In this document: positions 13,101-26,018 of the stretch, in pieces
Layout of the letters: every line of letters begins with the position of its first letter
How positions within the stretch are numbered: position 1 is the stretch's first letter
DNA from: Parasponia andersonii
Lineage: Eukaryota > Streptophyta > Magnoliopsida > Rosales > Cannabaceae
Assembly: GCA_002914805.1 (NCBI GenBank)
Contig: JXTB01000065.1
Span: 709,440 to 773,439, forward strand
Reading direction: 5' to 3'
DNA length: 64,000 nucleotides
The notes under the pieces: generated by a model
The model's input: the letters and a program-made list of their open reading frames with translations, nothing else
Told to the model about the DNA's origin: nothing
Databases searched by the model: none
Made by a program: the position numbers and the translations under genes

Positions 13101-16100
13101 CAAACGGTGCATCAACTGGAATAGTTGACCCTAAACACCAAAACAAAAGAGTTAATGAAATGACCATAAAGATCAGGCAAGGTTTTCATTGCCTGTTCCA
13201 GTTTATTTTGGATGCTTTTCTTTTTCATCTTCAGCAAACTCCTGACAGGTCTTTTTTTTTCGCTAACCTAATTCGATACCTCCTATTGAAACTTCTACCT
13301 AGAAAAGGAGCAGTGATCCCATGCCGTTGACACATAATTACTGAAATAGAAAAATAAAATGTACAAAGAACACAAAAGTTTTCATATTTTTTAGAATTGA
13401 AAATATGAAATCCCAGAACGGAAATGCTTCCGGTATCTGAAACATTGTGTAACCAAAAGATTAAGAAATCTGTCCTTGTACTTAACAAGGGTCAAGTGAA
13501 CATCATAAAGTAAGAGGGGATGTAAAAATTAAAAATAAATAAATAAAAAATAAAAAAAGACAAACACAACATACTTGACTTTACTCTAAACTCTGAACCA
13601 ACAAGGTCGAGGATCCACAACAATAATACCCTGAACTGAGAGAATTCTAATGTCCATTCAAAGAAACATGATACTTATGTTATCAAGATCATGTACTACA
13701 TTTAATTCATACAAAGTTTTGAAGTACTTAAGATACCTTAAATTTTGTTGCAACACTTAGTTTCTGGGAATCTGCTCCACTTGACTTATACAATGGACCA
13801 GTAACAGGCTTCCCAGATTGAGCAAGCATATTGGAAGCAAATATTTGAGGAAGATGGCACGAACACGAGGACATAAGTTGAATGGAATCCATATGTAGCA
13901 AGTCTCTGTTCTTCTCCAAAAACCCGCTTGTGTCGTATGTTACCTGAGTTAAGAAACAAGCGCAACTATTAAATAGTCAGGCAGCAAGAACAAAAATTGT
14001 AAAAGTTGAACATTTACATGGGGTGAAAAGGAGTGTCTAGTAAACAAAGCAAAAAAATCATAATAGTATGCAAACTAAAAAATATTCATTGTCGCAGTTA
14101 TAGTGAGCAATAAAACTCAAATTGAACATATCATACTTTCCATGTCTTTCCAAAATTTTAAATTATTTTGAAAACATAGTGCTTTCTTATTAACTTTTAA
14201 GTGCTATCATATATGAAGGCGCCCATTAGTAAGAAAGGACAATTAAAAGGCAAAAACTATATATCAAGTACTTTTTTAGCAGGAAGAATACGGTTAATAA
14301 AGAAATTTCAGAAGACTTGTTGCATACAAGGAACCCAGTACTTTAGTGTTTAACTTGGAAACTAGTCCCATTTAAAAAATAAAAAATAAAAAATAAAAAA
14401 AAATAAATAAATACTAAAACTAACAGGAATCAACTCCTTACAAGGAGTCGAAAATTCCGAAAATAAAAGGGAAGGGTCTGATCAAAAGTGAGATGGAAGA
14501 AGCATCAACAACGAAGACCTAAAAAGTGCCAGCTTCAGCATTACAGTACTGCTGTCACCAACAGAAGCTAAAATGGCTTATTGGAGCCTACTTCCATTAC
14601 ATAAACATGGAAGAGAAAAGCAACACCAATTTTGCACGAGAGGGAGAGAAGGACAATATTGATAGATGACAATAGGCCAAATGTTTCTGAGAATGAACAA
14701 GCTAAATAATTCCAGCGTTTAAATCCCAATTTAGAGTAATGAAAGACAATATTGATAGATGGCAATTAGAAACAAAAACCATTCATCACAAGTTTTATAT
14801 ACCTCCCCTGCATAATGACAAACAGTAAACGCTTTGTCTCGTTCTCCTCTAAAGGAAGAATTTGATTTTAGATGCTGCTTAAGCTTATTGGCAAAGGTCA
14901 AATCTGTGCCATTAGGGAAGGTGGACTCCTCGTCTAATAAGGATAGTAATCCCAATGGTTTCTGCAATGGAAAAAACAGTGGTTCAATAAAATTATGTAC
15001 TAAATTGAACATAGTATTGCAACACTAAAAGTATAAAATTAGACAGACAGTCAATTACTAACCTTTTCAAAAAGACAGAGACAATCTTGGTTGTCTTCAA
15101 ACTCAACTTTAGTCCAGTCAATCCCATCTTGGATGTATTCCTGAAGAAGAATAATAACAAGCAAAGAAAATAAGCATATTATAGCTGTACTGTAATTTGT
15201 AATGAATCACCACATTAAATCACCACGTATCAAAAAAACATAGATCAGGACTTCAGTACGAAATTGGTAGTGAGTGGAAATGGAATCTTAAAAAATAAAA
15301 AAATAATAATAAAAATAAAAATAAAAAATCTTCAAAGATCTGAGAATTGGTTCTGCATGTCTTTATGCTTTGACACCATAAGGTCACAAATCAATCAAAG
15401 ATCACGATACAAATCCATTGTGTTGATTCTTGAACATGGTTTAAACCCATAGAACTCTGTATAATAAACAAATAAATAAAATAGTGCGCTCTGAAGCCTG
15501 AACGCAAGGTTTCACACTGCCACATTCCAGATTCTTCCTTTCCAATAGTGTAATTAGTACATTAAGATATTACTCTAACTGAATAAATTTTCACACTTTT
15601 GTATGTCGCTACAAAATCTGAGTTTTATGAAAAAGGAGTTGTCATATAATGAAGTATTAAATCTATATACACTCCACTAACCAATTTTTTTTTCTAACAT
15701 ATATTTTTCAAATCTTGAATGGTCATTAAATATTGAACTGAGGCAAGTCTAAGGAACTTTGCATTTTATTTTTGTTTACACATAGAGCTAGGACCAGATA
15801 CAGCTTTATGTTACTTTGTCTGAGTTTTGAAAAGTATTGTCATCAACAAAAAGGATGACATTTAATTTAGTGATCATTAAAGAGCAGCTTAACATACTGA
15901 CATAGAACTTCACTGAAAGACTTTCAGCAATCCTCAAGCATGTTAGATTATGACATCGCAGACAGTTTTTACTGAAAATATTAGCCTTTGGAAAGATGCT
16001 GAAGTTTTAATCCCTAGTAGGGCTGCATATTCTAGATAGCAAATGGAAAATAAACCATCAAAAAGAAATTCACGCAGAGAGTTACTCGACAATCAGCAGT

Positions 16101-18317
16101 GGCATGTTTGCTGACAACATGGAAAGGAGTGTAAAAACATTCAATTTTGCAGAGTAGATAGCTAGTAACAGCGTAACAGGAGTACAGGACATGGATTCTG
16201 ATCTGCTAGTTACTTCCTCACCCAATAAATCCTCTACATCCTTAGATTTATCTATAAAAGCTATCAGAAAGCAATGATACACAACAAGAACCAACAATCA
16301 CTTGATCAATAGTGAGTTGAACTTACTGTAATTTGTCACAAGTATAGGATAGTTACCTCCTGCTCTAGCTTGAATAAATGACGATTGAAGTGTTGCTGCA
16401 ATCTCTCATTTGCATAGTTAATGCAGAACTGTTCAAAACTATTCCTCTGAAGAACAAATTAAATGACGTAAATAACTATATGATTATTACGTGTGTGTCG
16501 ATGTATGTAAGAGAATGCAAGAGATATTGGGTTTGAAAGGAAAGGAGTAGGTGAAACATACATCAAATGATTCAAATCCATAAATATCAAGAATGCTGAT
16601 GGATCTGCCAGTACGCCGTTTGCCTACTGCAAGTGATTTGTTAATTTGTTCAACCAGCCATTCAAACAGACAAGCATAAAGTGACTTTGCCAGAGCATCT
16701 CTTGTGTCAATAGCCTGGGTAAAAAAAAAAAAGAAAGAAAGAAAGAAAGAGAGCAAAAGATATTATATAAGGAGATGACTAAAGAAACAACTTTGGTAGT
16801 AGATCAAACATAAGTATGTATGTATAAAATTGAAGAAAGCAGCTAGGTTCTGACTTCTGAGGCACGTGTGAAAGCTACTTTGCAGAATTGCAGTAGGTTA
16901 AAGAGCAAATTAAACATTTCATGCAACAAAAAGTTAAAGAGTAGAGGGCAAGAGAGAGAGGATCCATGCATTTTCCACGGAAGTCATATCTACAACATCA
17001 CTCAATGGAATTTGAAAATAAATCCTCGAATGGTAACCGAACACATGCATAAGATAGGTCATTTAGGATAAGCCTATACATGCTTCCCAAGAATCTCATC
17101 TTGCGGAAACTAAAACATCAATGAGACATTAGGAGCATGGCACCAACCCATTATTAATACTATATTGAAAACTGTAAAGTGATAAGAAACAAACACGTGA
17201 TCTTTCAATTGAAATTCAACCTGGTCATTTTGGTGAATCAATTTCTAGAATAGTCATTACATAGTAACGAGAGATGCAGAGCAACTCCAGAAACTATTTG
17301 AAAGAAATAACGCACAAAAAATACCGACTCACTAAACCCTAAATATTTTTGAAGAAGATACCAAGAGTAATTAGATGACTAGTAGCCAACAAATAATCTG
17401 TATTCTGTACAATCTAAAACACAAACATGTCATGTCTCTCAAGAATTTCTTACCTGTGATAATTTCAACTTTTGAACGATACTATCATTCCCCACTCTCA
17501 TTTTGCGAGTTGACAAAGCTAGCTTAAGCTCCTCAACATCACATCCAATCAGTTCGGCAACAGTGAATAGACCTGAAAATGAGACTTGCAACCGTCAGCG
17601 AGAACAAAACTCAACAATGAACACAATACATTATGAAGGCATTTTTTCTCCAATATTAATGTGCAGCATATCAGATTATTAAATATTATACGCACTCCCC
17701 CACACAATCGTTCCTATTTTAAAAAACAAATATAATGTCATTGCATCCACAAAAATATTGAGGCAATTTCGTGGTTCACAGTACAAAATCACAGGTAAAA
17801 ACATGCAAAAACTGTGTTCTGGAAAACTCGCTTCTATTTTGATTTTGAAAGATACTAACTTTCATCTGCCAGAGCTTCAACATGATTTTCATTATCTATC
17901 ACATTAAATGAGATGTTTCCCAGCCATAAGACTGCAGTAAGCATTGCAAATACACTCCGTTGGTCTTCTTTGCTTATATGAACAACATCCAGAGCTTCCT
18001 GAAATGGCAAACATGCTAGGTTCAAATGCAAAGTACATATATCTTTGAGATAAAAAATAAAAGATACAAGTTTCAAGTCTAGAAAGAATTCATGAAACGA
18101 GAAAAAGTTACCATGACAATACGAAATTGTTCAGCATCATTAACACCCGTAATTGAATAACAGTTGCTCTGACTCAGATATTTATACTCACTTGCACTCT
18201 TCAAATTCAGCTTTTCTGTCAGAGACAGAGAAAATCAATCAAAAAAATGTGACAGATGGATAAAGAAATATAGTAAGACTGTATTCAAAACTAATTAGTC
18301 CGGGAAGTAGCTTTGGT

Positions 18318-18354
<37 letters not shown>

Positions 18355-21300
18355 AACAGGTATTTTGGGTCCCTTAAATAGTCCGGAAGGTAGCTTTGAT
18401 AAGATGCCTTAAATTTTCAGTAGAACTATAGATAAAAGACATCGTAAAAAGATTTGAAAAGGAAAAACAGGTATTTTGGAGATTCTATAACTCTCTTTAA
18501 ACAGCAAAGTGTTACCAGTGTATCGTACTTTGCTGTCTTCCCTTATTGGAAGATAAAAGATTTCTAATTCTCAAACTCTAATTAATAGAAAGAACACAAT
18601 TAAGCTGCATGCTCAAAGTATTATTTTTAAGATGCGTAAATTTAGACATGTAGTTGACAAGGCAAAGTCGGGATAAAACTGCCCCCCCCCCCCCAAAAAA
18701 AAAAAACCAAAACAAAAAACTTGGATCAATGTGGAATCATTACTGAAGATCAAATCTTGAATAAAGAACTTAAACAAGTAGAATCGTACATTGACAAAGC
18801 AACATACCATAAAACATAACTAAACCATCATTAACAATTGCCAATAAATAGTTACCTCTAAGTGCAGAAGGAGCCCCAGCGCAAAGCTGATAAAAAATAT
18901 GATATGACCTTTCACCCTCCGTGCATTGAACCACCCTAGACTGTAATGAAAAAGCAAATTAATGATCCGAAGAAGCTTAGTAAACTGGCCACGATCATAG
19001 TTCAGCAGAAAGAGGAATTACCTTTTCAAGCAAAACTGCATCAAAGATGTGAAAGAAACAATGAACCATCAGCATAATAGTTATAAAATAAATAAATAAA
19101 ATTTGATTCAGGTATTTTGGACAAACAATTTACATACAAGTTTGAATTCTGGCACCAGATATTTTTCCGGTTTCACTAAAGTGGATCTCAATCAACTTTC
19201 CCTGCAACATGTTCGTTCAGATAGTCAAATTTATGCAGCAACTATAAATTTGTGTGAAAGGCACTTGTGTGAAAGACATTCTTGAACACAGCCCCTAACC
19301 ATAAATAAAAGTATGTTAACCCAAAGAATTTGTGTGAAAGACAGAGAGCTTACAAAACGACTGGAGTTGTCATTTCTTAATGTTTTAGCATTACCAAAGG
19401 CTTCTAAAATCGGGTTAGTCTTTAATATTTCATTCTCTATCCCACTTCCACCTCCAAGTGCAGCCAGATATTGCATTGCTATTTTTGCCGTTTCAGTTTT
19501 CCCTGCCCCACTTTCCCCACTGCACAGATAATTAATGTAAAACAATAATAAATGCAGTTCAAGAAAAATCAGCACAAACTCCATCTAACCCATCAGTAAA
19601 CTATGCTCCTTAGTTTTAATCATAAAAGCCAAGGTTTTTTGTAATTAATATAAGCGTAGATTAGTTAAAAGTTATCATTGCATGCAATAAAACGCATTCA
19701 AATTTGTTCTAATTCTACAATTCAATGTAGAAGTACATTACTTGAACATTAGAAAGGCATTACTCAAACAAATTATGAATTATTAGCTCTATATCAACGT
19801 ACATCTGAAACAGTAGGGAAACTTATAAGAACTACGCAAAATAACTCGCCTTGTAAACAAATCCTCTTTCTCTTAAAAATTAAAAAGCTCCTCTACAAGT
19901 AGGCAAAAAAGACAAAATTAAAAAGCTCCTCTACAAGTAGGCAAAAAAGACACGGTATCTATGTTCACCAGTTACCTAATGTCATTTTGACATTAATTTC
20001 TTCAGAAGTTTCAAGACAATGCGTAATACCAATGTACCTTGGCTATTTCTCATAAGAATAATTTTGGTTGCAAAAACAAGGCCCTTGATATGTAACTCCT
20101 CCATAGACATACCCAGACTGCAACATACTCTTCCAGATAAAACATAATTATAATATTTTTAAATTTTCGTAAATCCAATTGATTTAAACATGAATGAATA
20201 TATCAAATCTTCGAAAGCTTTATAAATCATTAAATCCAATTCATTTAAATATCAATGAACCTCCAATGGGTAAATAAATTGCTTTTTAATTTATCTCTAA
20301 TCTTTTAAATCCAATTCGTTAAAACTTCAAGGAATCCAAGAATATTCTGTAGAAAAAAACTTGTAGCATAAAACAACAACCAAAGTTACAGTCCAAGAGA
20401 TGCAAATATATGGTCAGCTAACCACAAAGCATTATTAAAAAAGGAACGAATTCTGCACTAACCTTATGATGATAGATTGATTTACTTCATCTGAAAGAAA
20501 AGTGAGAGTCACAGTAAGACATCAAAATTAATGTCAATTCAAGGTGGGATTTATCTGCTGAAAAAATAATCTCACAAAAAGTGAACAAGTAAAAAAACCT
20601 CGTATCATTTCCCGGATTGCTGTATCTGTGATGGCATACACATGAGGGTTGTCATTTGTTTTACGCTTATATGCTTCTATATACTCATTTCCATATAACG
20701 GAACTTTCTTAAATGGATTGATAGCAACCAACACTGGCCCTGCTTTTGTCTGCAAGACACGCAATCATGAACCCCAAAAAAATAAGGAAAGACATTACCA
20801 AGAAAATGTCAAAAGTGAAGTTAAAACAAATTGAAAAACATACATAAATCATATTTTGATTGTATCTGTACTGAAGATTGTACAACACTGACGGTTCATT
20901 TAGATAACTTAGCTGCATGAGATCATCTACACCATCAAGGATATCGGGATTTGCAGGGACCAAACTTTCAGTTTTTACCTTCAAAACCTACAAGTAAAAA
21001 TTGGAATGAAACTGAATCAGAAATCTGATTGCAACTGACAAGATCATAGTTCAGAGATTCCAAAGTTCTCTTACTTTCTCATCAGGCAGTGAAATAACAG
21101 ATTCAGTCCCAGAGGTTGACAATATCTTCCCCAACTCCCATCTCCCATTTGGAAGTTGAAACCAAGATTGGAGCTTCTGAAACAGGAAACTTTAAGAAGT
21201 AGGTAACAGAGATTAACAAATACTACGTAGTATGTTAGTGAATTAAATCCCAGGAATTGTTAGCCAATTTCTGTAAGCAGTTTAAAAATTATGGCTTTCA

Positions 21301-22331
21301 TTGCTCTAAGTTTGTAACAGGATTTGAATACTTCAATTCAGTTTTTCCTTCAAAACAAAATCAGGAGAAGAAATTGCAGTTGCTGTAAGAAGACAATGAG
21401 AAGTATAAAAGAAGAACTATAATTGAACAATCAACATTAATATGGTTTTGTTTTGACTCCAGTTCAGCTAGGGAAAAGCTATAATGGCAAAAATCTCCAT
21501 ACAGGCAGAAATCAATAGCAAAAAAGATTGAAGATTCATTCGGTACAGCACAAAAAATAAAAATCACAATCTGTAGGACAGCAACCAGCAGGGAAGGGGT
21601 GTCCAATATTGAACAATTTGAAAAAATAAAATTAAAAATAAAAATAAAAAAATTGCTAGCCATGGAGCCAAATCAATAAGCTGATATCACATCCTAAATT
21701 TTAGAATTAAATTGTTCAAACTAAGTCGGTTATATATTGAATATCTACAAAACTGCACAATTGCACCACATGCTCGCACTCTTGCAGTAATCTAGTTGCC
21801 AGCAATAAATAACGGACAACATCATTTGTATCACTGCTAACTCATAGAGACAAAACAATTGCACATGCAGCAAAGAACAGCCATAAATCTTTGGAAAATT
21901 CCAGTACATGAGAGGAAAAGTGAAATTAAACGAGAAGCCAGAAAAAAAAAAAAAAATACCTTCTTCACGGCATAGGAGGTGGTATCACCCCACCTATGTT
22001 CAGTACGAGATGCAGATACTGAAGGCACAGGCGGAGCTAAAGAGTCCAAGTCTTCATCCCCACTTGAGGGCCTGTCTTCAATTGAAACAAGGTTGCCATA
22101 ATATGGTGAATCCTCATTTACTTGATCCATGTTTCCAACACTATTCTCAACAGCCTCATCCCCTAAATCACCATTTTCAGGTATCCTTGATGAGATAATA
22201 TCACTGTGTCCTAACTTAGCATCACCCAACTTCCCAAGGTGATCAGTGGCTGGGGATCCCATGAACCTAAAATCACCAGGCAATGATTTGATCGATTGGA
22301 AGGAAGGCGGAAGACGGGCCTTTGAGGACAT
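10193..22331 (-). CDS. VIII-1: Class VIII unconventional myosin heavy chain (ATM1-like)
   Basis: Actin-based motor of the plant-specific class VIII. Family members act at the plasma membrane, new cell plates, plasmodesmata and endosomes. Twenty-three coding exons join without frame errors into 1173 residues, close to the family length of about 1150-1200. In order I see a Ser/Pro-rich N-terminus; an SH3-like subdomain (about 125-170); the motor (about 170-839) with P-loop GESGAGKT (267-274), switch I NDNSSRF (315-321) and switch II DIYGFE (539-544); an acidic TEDS-rule residue, Asp486, 16 residues before DALAK; four IQ motifs (about 854-873, 877-896, 902-921, 925-944) for calmodulin-like light chains; a short coiled coil (about 965-1035); and a basic tail ending KKKWW...RMN. 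The start is the first ATG after the 5'-UTR intron and gives the family's MSSK...[12 protein letters not shown]-terminus. No truncation or missing catalytic residue is seen. The class is certain; orthology to ATM1 rather than a class VIII paralogue is inferred. Confidence 0.96.
18322..18351. repeat. (GA)n microsatellite in a myosin intron
   Basis: About 15 GA units in the intron between coding exons 9 and 10 (in the 18216-18855 interval). It is a likely length-variable marker. Confidence 0.95.
18682..18706. repeat. C13-A12 homopolymer junction in a myosin intron
   Basis: A run of 13 C is followed by a run of A on the plus strand (G and T on the transcript). It may be a sequencing or assembly weak spot. 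It lies inside an intron and does not affect coding. Confidence 0.85.
19022..19035 (-). other. 14-nt microexon of the myosin motor domain
   Basis: The neighbouring exons end in phase 1 (19138) and start in phase 0 (18940). Only the 14 bases at 19022-19035, bounded by TGCAG and GTAAT, restore the conserved F-LLEKSRVV motor segment. Skipping it would shift the frame in the middle of the motor. Confidence 0.9.
19876..19951. repeat. Exact 38-bp tandem duplication in a myosin intron
   Basis: Two identical 38-bp units (19876-19913, 19914-19951) containing agctcctctacaagtaggc. The identity suggests a recent event. It lies in the intron upstream of the P-loop exon. Confidence 0.9.
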
Positions 22332-22336
22332 CTTAC

Positions 22337-23300
22337 CTGAAGAATTCTGGAAACCATAAAGATCAAACAGTCGGATAATAATCGGGTTCAAAAAGCTTAC
22401 TTTTTGAGGCAAAAAAAAGAAGTCTATCAAACTTTAACAAGGTCCCACTAAAGGACTAATCGGATGAACTTAATGGCGGGGACCATAAACTAAGGTTTAG
22501 ACTCAAGTGCTCTTCTCTTATGGGTCGCAATTGTCGAGCCTAACACCTAAAGATGCTTGCTAAAATCTTCAAATTTATCCAAATAATAAGCACAAGTCGC
22601 TACCAAGTTTAAATTAACAAAAAATAAAATAAAATCTAGTAATCTACTTTGACACCTTGAGATGGTTCATTTGCAGAGAATCCCTTAAATCCAAGTAACT
22701 TGTCGAAGTCCTTTAAGACTTACAGATCTTACCTTTAAGCCATTGTTCGGCTACCCAGAAAACAAAAAAGGAAAATAACCCCTAAGAACTAACCATCTGA
22801 AACGAAAGCCGCAATTTAACTCAAGTAAGCCCCAAAACAACCAACAATAACCATTATAAATTACCCAAAAAAGACTTTCCCGGACTCTCATTTTCCTTCA
22901 TTTTCTCTTAAAACAAACAAAAACTTCAAATTTTTCATAAACACAGATTCGAAGAACTTAACCCGATCCACTCACCTCGGAGAAAAAACGAAACCCAGTT
23001 CGGAAATTCCTCCCAAACTCTCCGATCGACGGTAGAAAGCTCTGAAATATCTCCAAAAAAATCAGCAAAGCAGCTTCAAACTTTTCAAAGCTCTGAGTTT
23101 TGACGAGGAAAGTTCAGACGAAGACCGTAGAAGACCAAGCTTCGAAAGTGAAACCCCAAAAATTTTCGAGGAGCTTGTGAAGAACAATGAAGCTGGATAG
23201 TGAGAGTCTCGGACAATGGGTGTTTGGAGTCCGGGAAAGTAAGGAGGGAAAATGAAAGAAAATCCAAGGCGTGTGAAGAAGCAGCAGCTTTTCTTGGCTC
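22337..23300 (-). other. Non-coding first exon and 5'-UTR intron of myosin VIII
   Basis: A strong donor, CTCCGAG followed by GTGAGT, ends a GC-richer, pyrimidine-rich leader exon at 22976. The acceptor TTCTTCAG ends the intron at 22337, and the next exon begins GTAAG immediately before the start ATG (22331-22329). The intron is 639 bp (22975-22337). The transcription start near 23300 is a guess from the change in composition. Introns in this position commonly raise expression in plants; that role is not shown here. Upstream ATGs exist in or near the leader on this strand (for example a 60-codon frame at 23267-23085), so regulation by an upstream frame is possible. Confidence 0.7.
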
Positions 23301-23819
23301 TTTTGTTTTTGATTTTGTATTTCTTTTTTTGTTACATTCACAGAAAATAAAAAATAAAAAAATAAATTTTAAATTTTAAATTTCTTATTAAATTGGATTT
23401 ATTTTATATTTATTTCTATGGCATTTAAATTTCGGAGTTTTAGTACCAACCAAATTTAAACCAATATTTTTAACGGTTTATATGAAATTTCTTCATTGAC
23501 GATATTGCCCCCTATCCGAATCCGCATGGCACTGAAGGGTAAATAACTGATTGTACACACATTTATTTTTGTTAATTAACCAACGTTTTACATAGTTTAT
23601 CATTTTTTATAACCATGAATTTATTTTATCACCTGATGTTCATTTTTTTTTTATCTTTCCATTTAATAGAAATTATTAAATATTGTCGTGGTTTTAGTTT
23701 TCTTACTATCTCATATATTTTCCCTAAAAAAACAATAATAAATAAGGTTCCACGTGTGATTTCCCCCACACACACCAAAAAAAAAAAACAAGTTTCCATG
23801 TAGGATAAAAATATTCTAT

Positions 23820-24483
23820 CATCTCATGGGTGTACATTCACATCCTATAATTGTTTTTTCATATTTACTAAAAGATATTCGAAATCATTTTTTTTCAAAA
23901 ACAAATTATTTTTGGACTTAATCTCTATTTGTACATTTAATGTAAAAAAATTATTTAAAAAAAAAAAAGGACAAACAGAGAGATTTTAGGTATGTGGTAC
24001 TCGCTTGGTGAATTCGATTTTTTTTGGTTAACAAATTGATTACTATAAAATATATAATCTTACAATAATGATTAGATTAAACGATAAAATTTCTCTAATA
24101 GATAAGCTACTTCCTCATTTTTAAGACTATCATGACAGAACTCAATATAATTCCTCATCTCATAGGTGTATGTACACCTCCTATAATTGTTTTTCATATT
24201 TACTAAAAGCTATTCCAAATCTTTTTTTTTTTTCAAAAACAAATTATTTTTGGACTTAATCTCAATTTGTACATTTAATGTAAAAAAATTATTTAGAAAA
24301 AATGACAATGAGAGAGATTTTAGGTATGTGGTTACTTGGTGAATTCGATTTTTTTTAGTCAACAAATTGGTTACTATAAAAAATGTAATCTTATAATAAT
24401 GATTAGATTAGACAATAAAATTTCTCTAGTAGATAAGCAAATTCCTAATTCTTAAGACTATCATAACTAAACTCAATATAATT
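23820..24483. repeat. Tandem duplication of about 330 bp
   Basis: Copy A (about 23820-24152) and copy B (about 24156-24483) run in parallel over their whole length. Shared landmarks are cctataattgttttt, aattatttttggacttaatc, gattttaggtatgtgg, aatgattagatta and actcaatataatt. They differ by scattered substitutions and small indels, so the duplication is not recent. No coding content. Confidence 0.9.
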
Positions 24484-24841
24484 AATTGATTACGACGTCA
24501 GGAAAAAAGAAAAAACTAAATACATTCAACAGTAATAATCAATATCAATGTATCTGACTCCAAAAACTAAATTTTTTTTTATCAAAATTCATGACTTATA
24601 GGAGAATTTAAATACAAATTGTTAATACTTTAAAAGGTTACCACAGAGGTCATAGTTGAATTAATTAAAAGAGTGTCAAATATTCACTCACACTTCAGGG
24701 AGCAATAAATTTTGTAAAAAATAAACAATATAATTGTCATTATTATTATTAATAATTTTATGATAGTAATCTATGGGATAACTTTTTGTCTAGCTTGTAG
24801 TCATTGATGTGTCTATATAGAAAATGACAAAAAAAAATAGA

Positions 24842-24957
24842 GAAAATCATTTACTAACTTTCCTCGAGGAATATTAGAACCCAAAATTGCTCCTAACCAA
24901 AATAAAACTAACTTTAAATTCAAATAAATAATATTTAGTTATAGTTTATTTTAGTTT
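24842..24957. repeat. Dispersed repeat copy 1 (partner at 28556)
   Basis: This segment, containing ctcctaaccaaaataaaa and atttagttata, is matched in the same orientation about 3.7 kb away at 28556-28672. It is an unclassified repeat fragment. Confidence 0.7.
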
Positions 24958-25279
24958 CCTAAATTACTTCTAACCGTGTTTAAAAAATAAAAAATTGCTT
25001 CTAATCATTAACTAATTTACTAATGCCACATCTTATGAAAATCAAAACTAACTTCTTTGCTTTAAAATTTTTATAATTATTTATGATAAAACATATATAT
25101 GTTAATCAGATAAAATTTGAAATACGAAATTTGAACGGAATAATTTACTATCGCAATATGTCAAAAAATATGACTTATAAAAATAGTATATGAGCTGCAG
25201 TCGTAGGCATAACTTAGCTAGTAACTATATCACACATTAATGTTGTGATTAAGACTATTTTACTCAAATTCCTATCCCT

Positions 25280-25472
25280 ATATCAATATATATATATAGG
25301 CACCCATTTTTATATAATTATTATTTTGCCTAATTAAAATTCATGGAGATAGAGAGAAAAGTATTAAATAATGTATATTTATTTTTTCTAATTACTTAAA
25401 TTATATTATCTAATAACTAAAAATAATAATACATATAGGTAAAAAAAAAAAAAAAACCTATCAAATATGATT

Positions 25473-25510
<38 letters not shown>
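25280..25510 (-). mobile_element. MITE-like element, family with copies at 48740 and 49800
   Basis: On the minus strand the segment reads as a gtttttttttacctat-type end, a core with attatttaatacttttctc and a taggca..tatatat end. The plus-strand segments near 48740 and 49800 have the same structure. The ends merge with (TA)n tracts, so borders are approximate. No coding content. Confidence 0.5.
25474..25509. repeat. (TA)n microsatellite
   Basis: Uninterrupted TA run of about 36 bases at the edge of a MITE-like element. The Ile-Tyr alternation of the frame translated through it is an artefact. Confidence 0.95.
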
Positions 25511-25512
<2 letters not shown>

Positions 25513-25704
25513 TTGCAACGCTCACAAAAGTAATAATTTGTGCTTCTTCTCCCGTTCATTTGAAAATGTATTTCCTAAGCATGATGCGTGCAAAGAAATC
25601 AAGTCTGGCCATAGACATGATCAGAAATCAAATCTTGCCTTCTGAGTTTTGAATATTTTTATGGGTAAGAGAAATGGTTCCATAAATTGAAAAAGAGGAA
25701 ATGA

Positions 25705-25975
25705 TAAAAAAAAAAACAATTAATTGTTAAAATGAAAAAGAATGACAAAAAAAATATATTTTTTATTTTTTTATTTAAATTATTATTTAGAAAAAAGAAA
25801 AATAATCCTAATTGGTTTCAATATATATTATTTTTAACATATGTTTTATGAGTTTAAAGGATAAAATTATCTTTTGGACAAACTAAGTTTTAATTTTGAC
25901 TAAATACGTGACCCAATTCTATTTGATAAGAAAATTCAAAAGGAATGTTTAATTTGATATCAATTAAAAAGCATG

Positions 25976-26012
<37 letters not shown>

Positions 26013-26018
26013 CCCAAC
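25705..26018 (+). mobile_element. Truncated copy of the long-inverted-repeat element family
   Basis: The segment carries the right half of the element seen complete at 62696-63501: an aaaaagaatgacaaa block, then the arm with atgttttatgagtttaaagg, a tttgataagaaaattcaaa-like segment and a terminal ttatcc. The left arm is missing. A (TA)n tract has expanded inside its right end (25979-26009). Confidence 0.65.

Larger units (their letters stand above)
10193..23300 (-). other. Exon map of the myosin VIII gene
   Basis: Coding exons in transcript order: 22331-21960, 21176-21075, 20987-20844, 20749-20599, 20490-20463, 19519-19354, 19201-19138, 19035-19022, 18940-18856, 18215-18112, 17998-17860, 17572-17454, 16714-16562, 16446-16357, 15140-15063, 14961-14803, 13943-13737, 13130-12925, 12803-12668, 12299-12170, 12065-11919, 11325-11258, 10852-10193. 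They total 3522 nt including the stop. Every border was placed by eye on a GT donor and AG acceptor, and the lengths sum to a multiple of three. One further exon, 5' UTR only, lies upstream (about 23300-22976). The largest coding introns are about 1.3 kb (17998 side excluded), and the intron between the P-loop exon and the exon before it is about 0.94 kb. Confidence 0.9.

Noticed and set aside
13085..13488. Extra frames of about 81-85 codons in the myosin region
   Set aside because: They cover intron 13131-13736 and part of an exon. The spliced myosin frame accounts for the coding part.
21837..21959. Extension of the first myosin coding exon to 21837
   Set aside because: The open frame reads past the GTATT donor at 21959 into a T-rich, intron-like stretch. 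Splicing to 21176 restores the conserved [13 protein letters not shown] segment.
25467..25652. Small protein beginning with Ile-Tyr repeats
   Set aside because: Translation of a (TA)n microsatellite.
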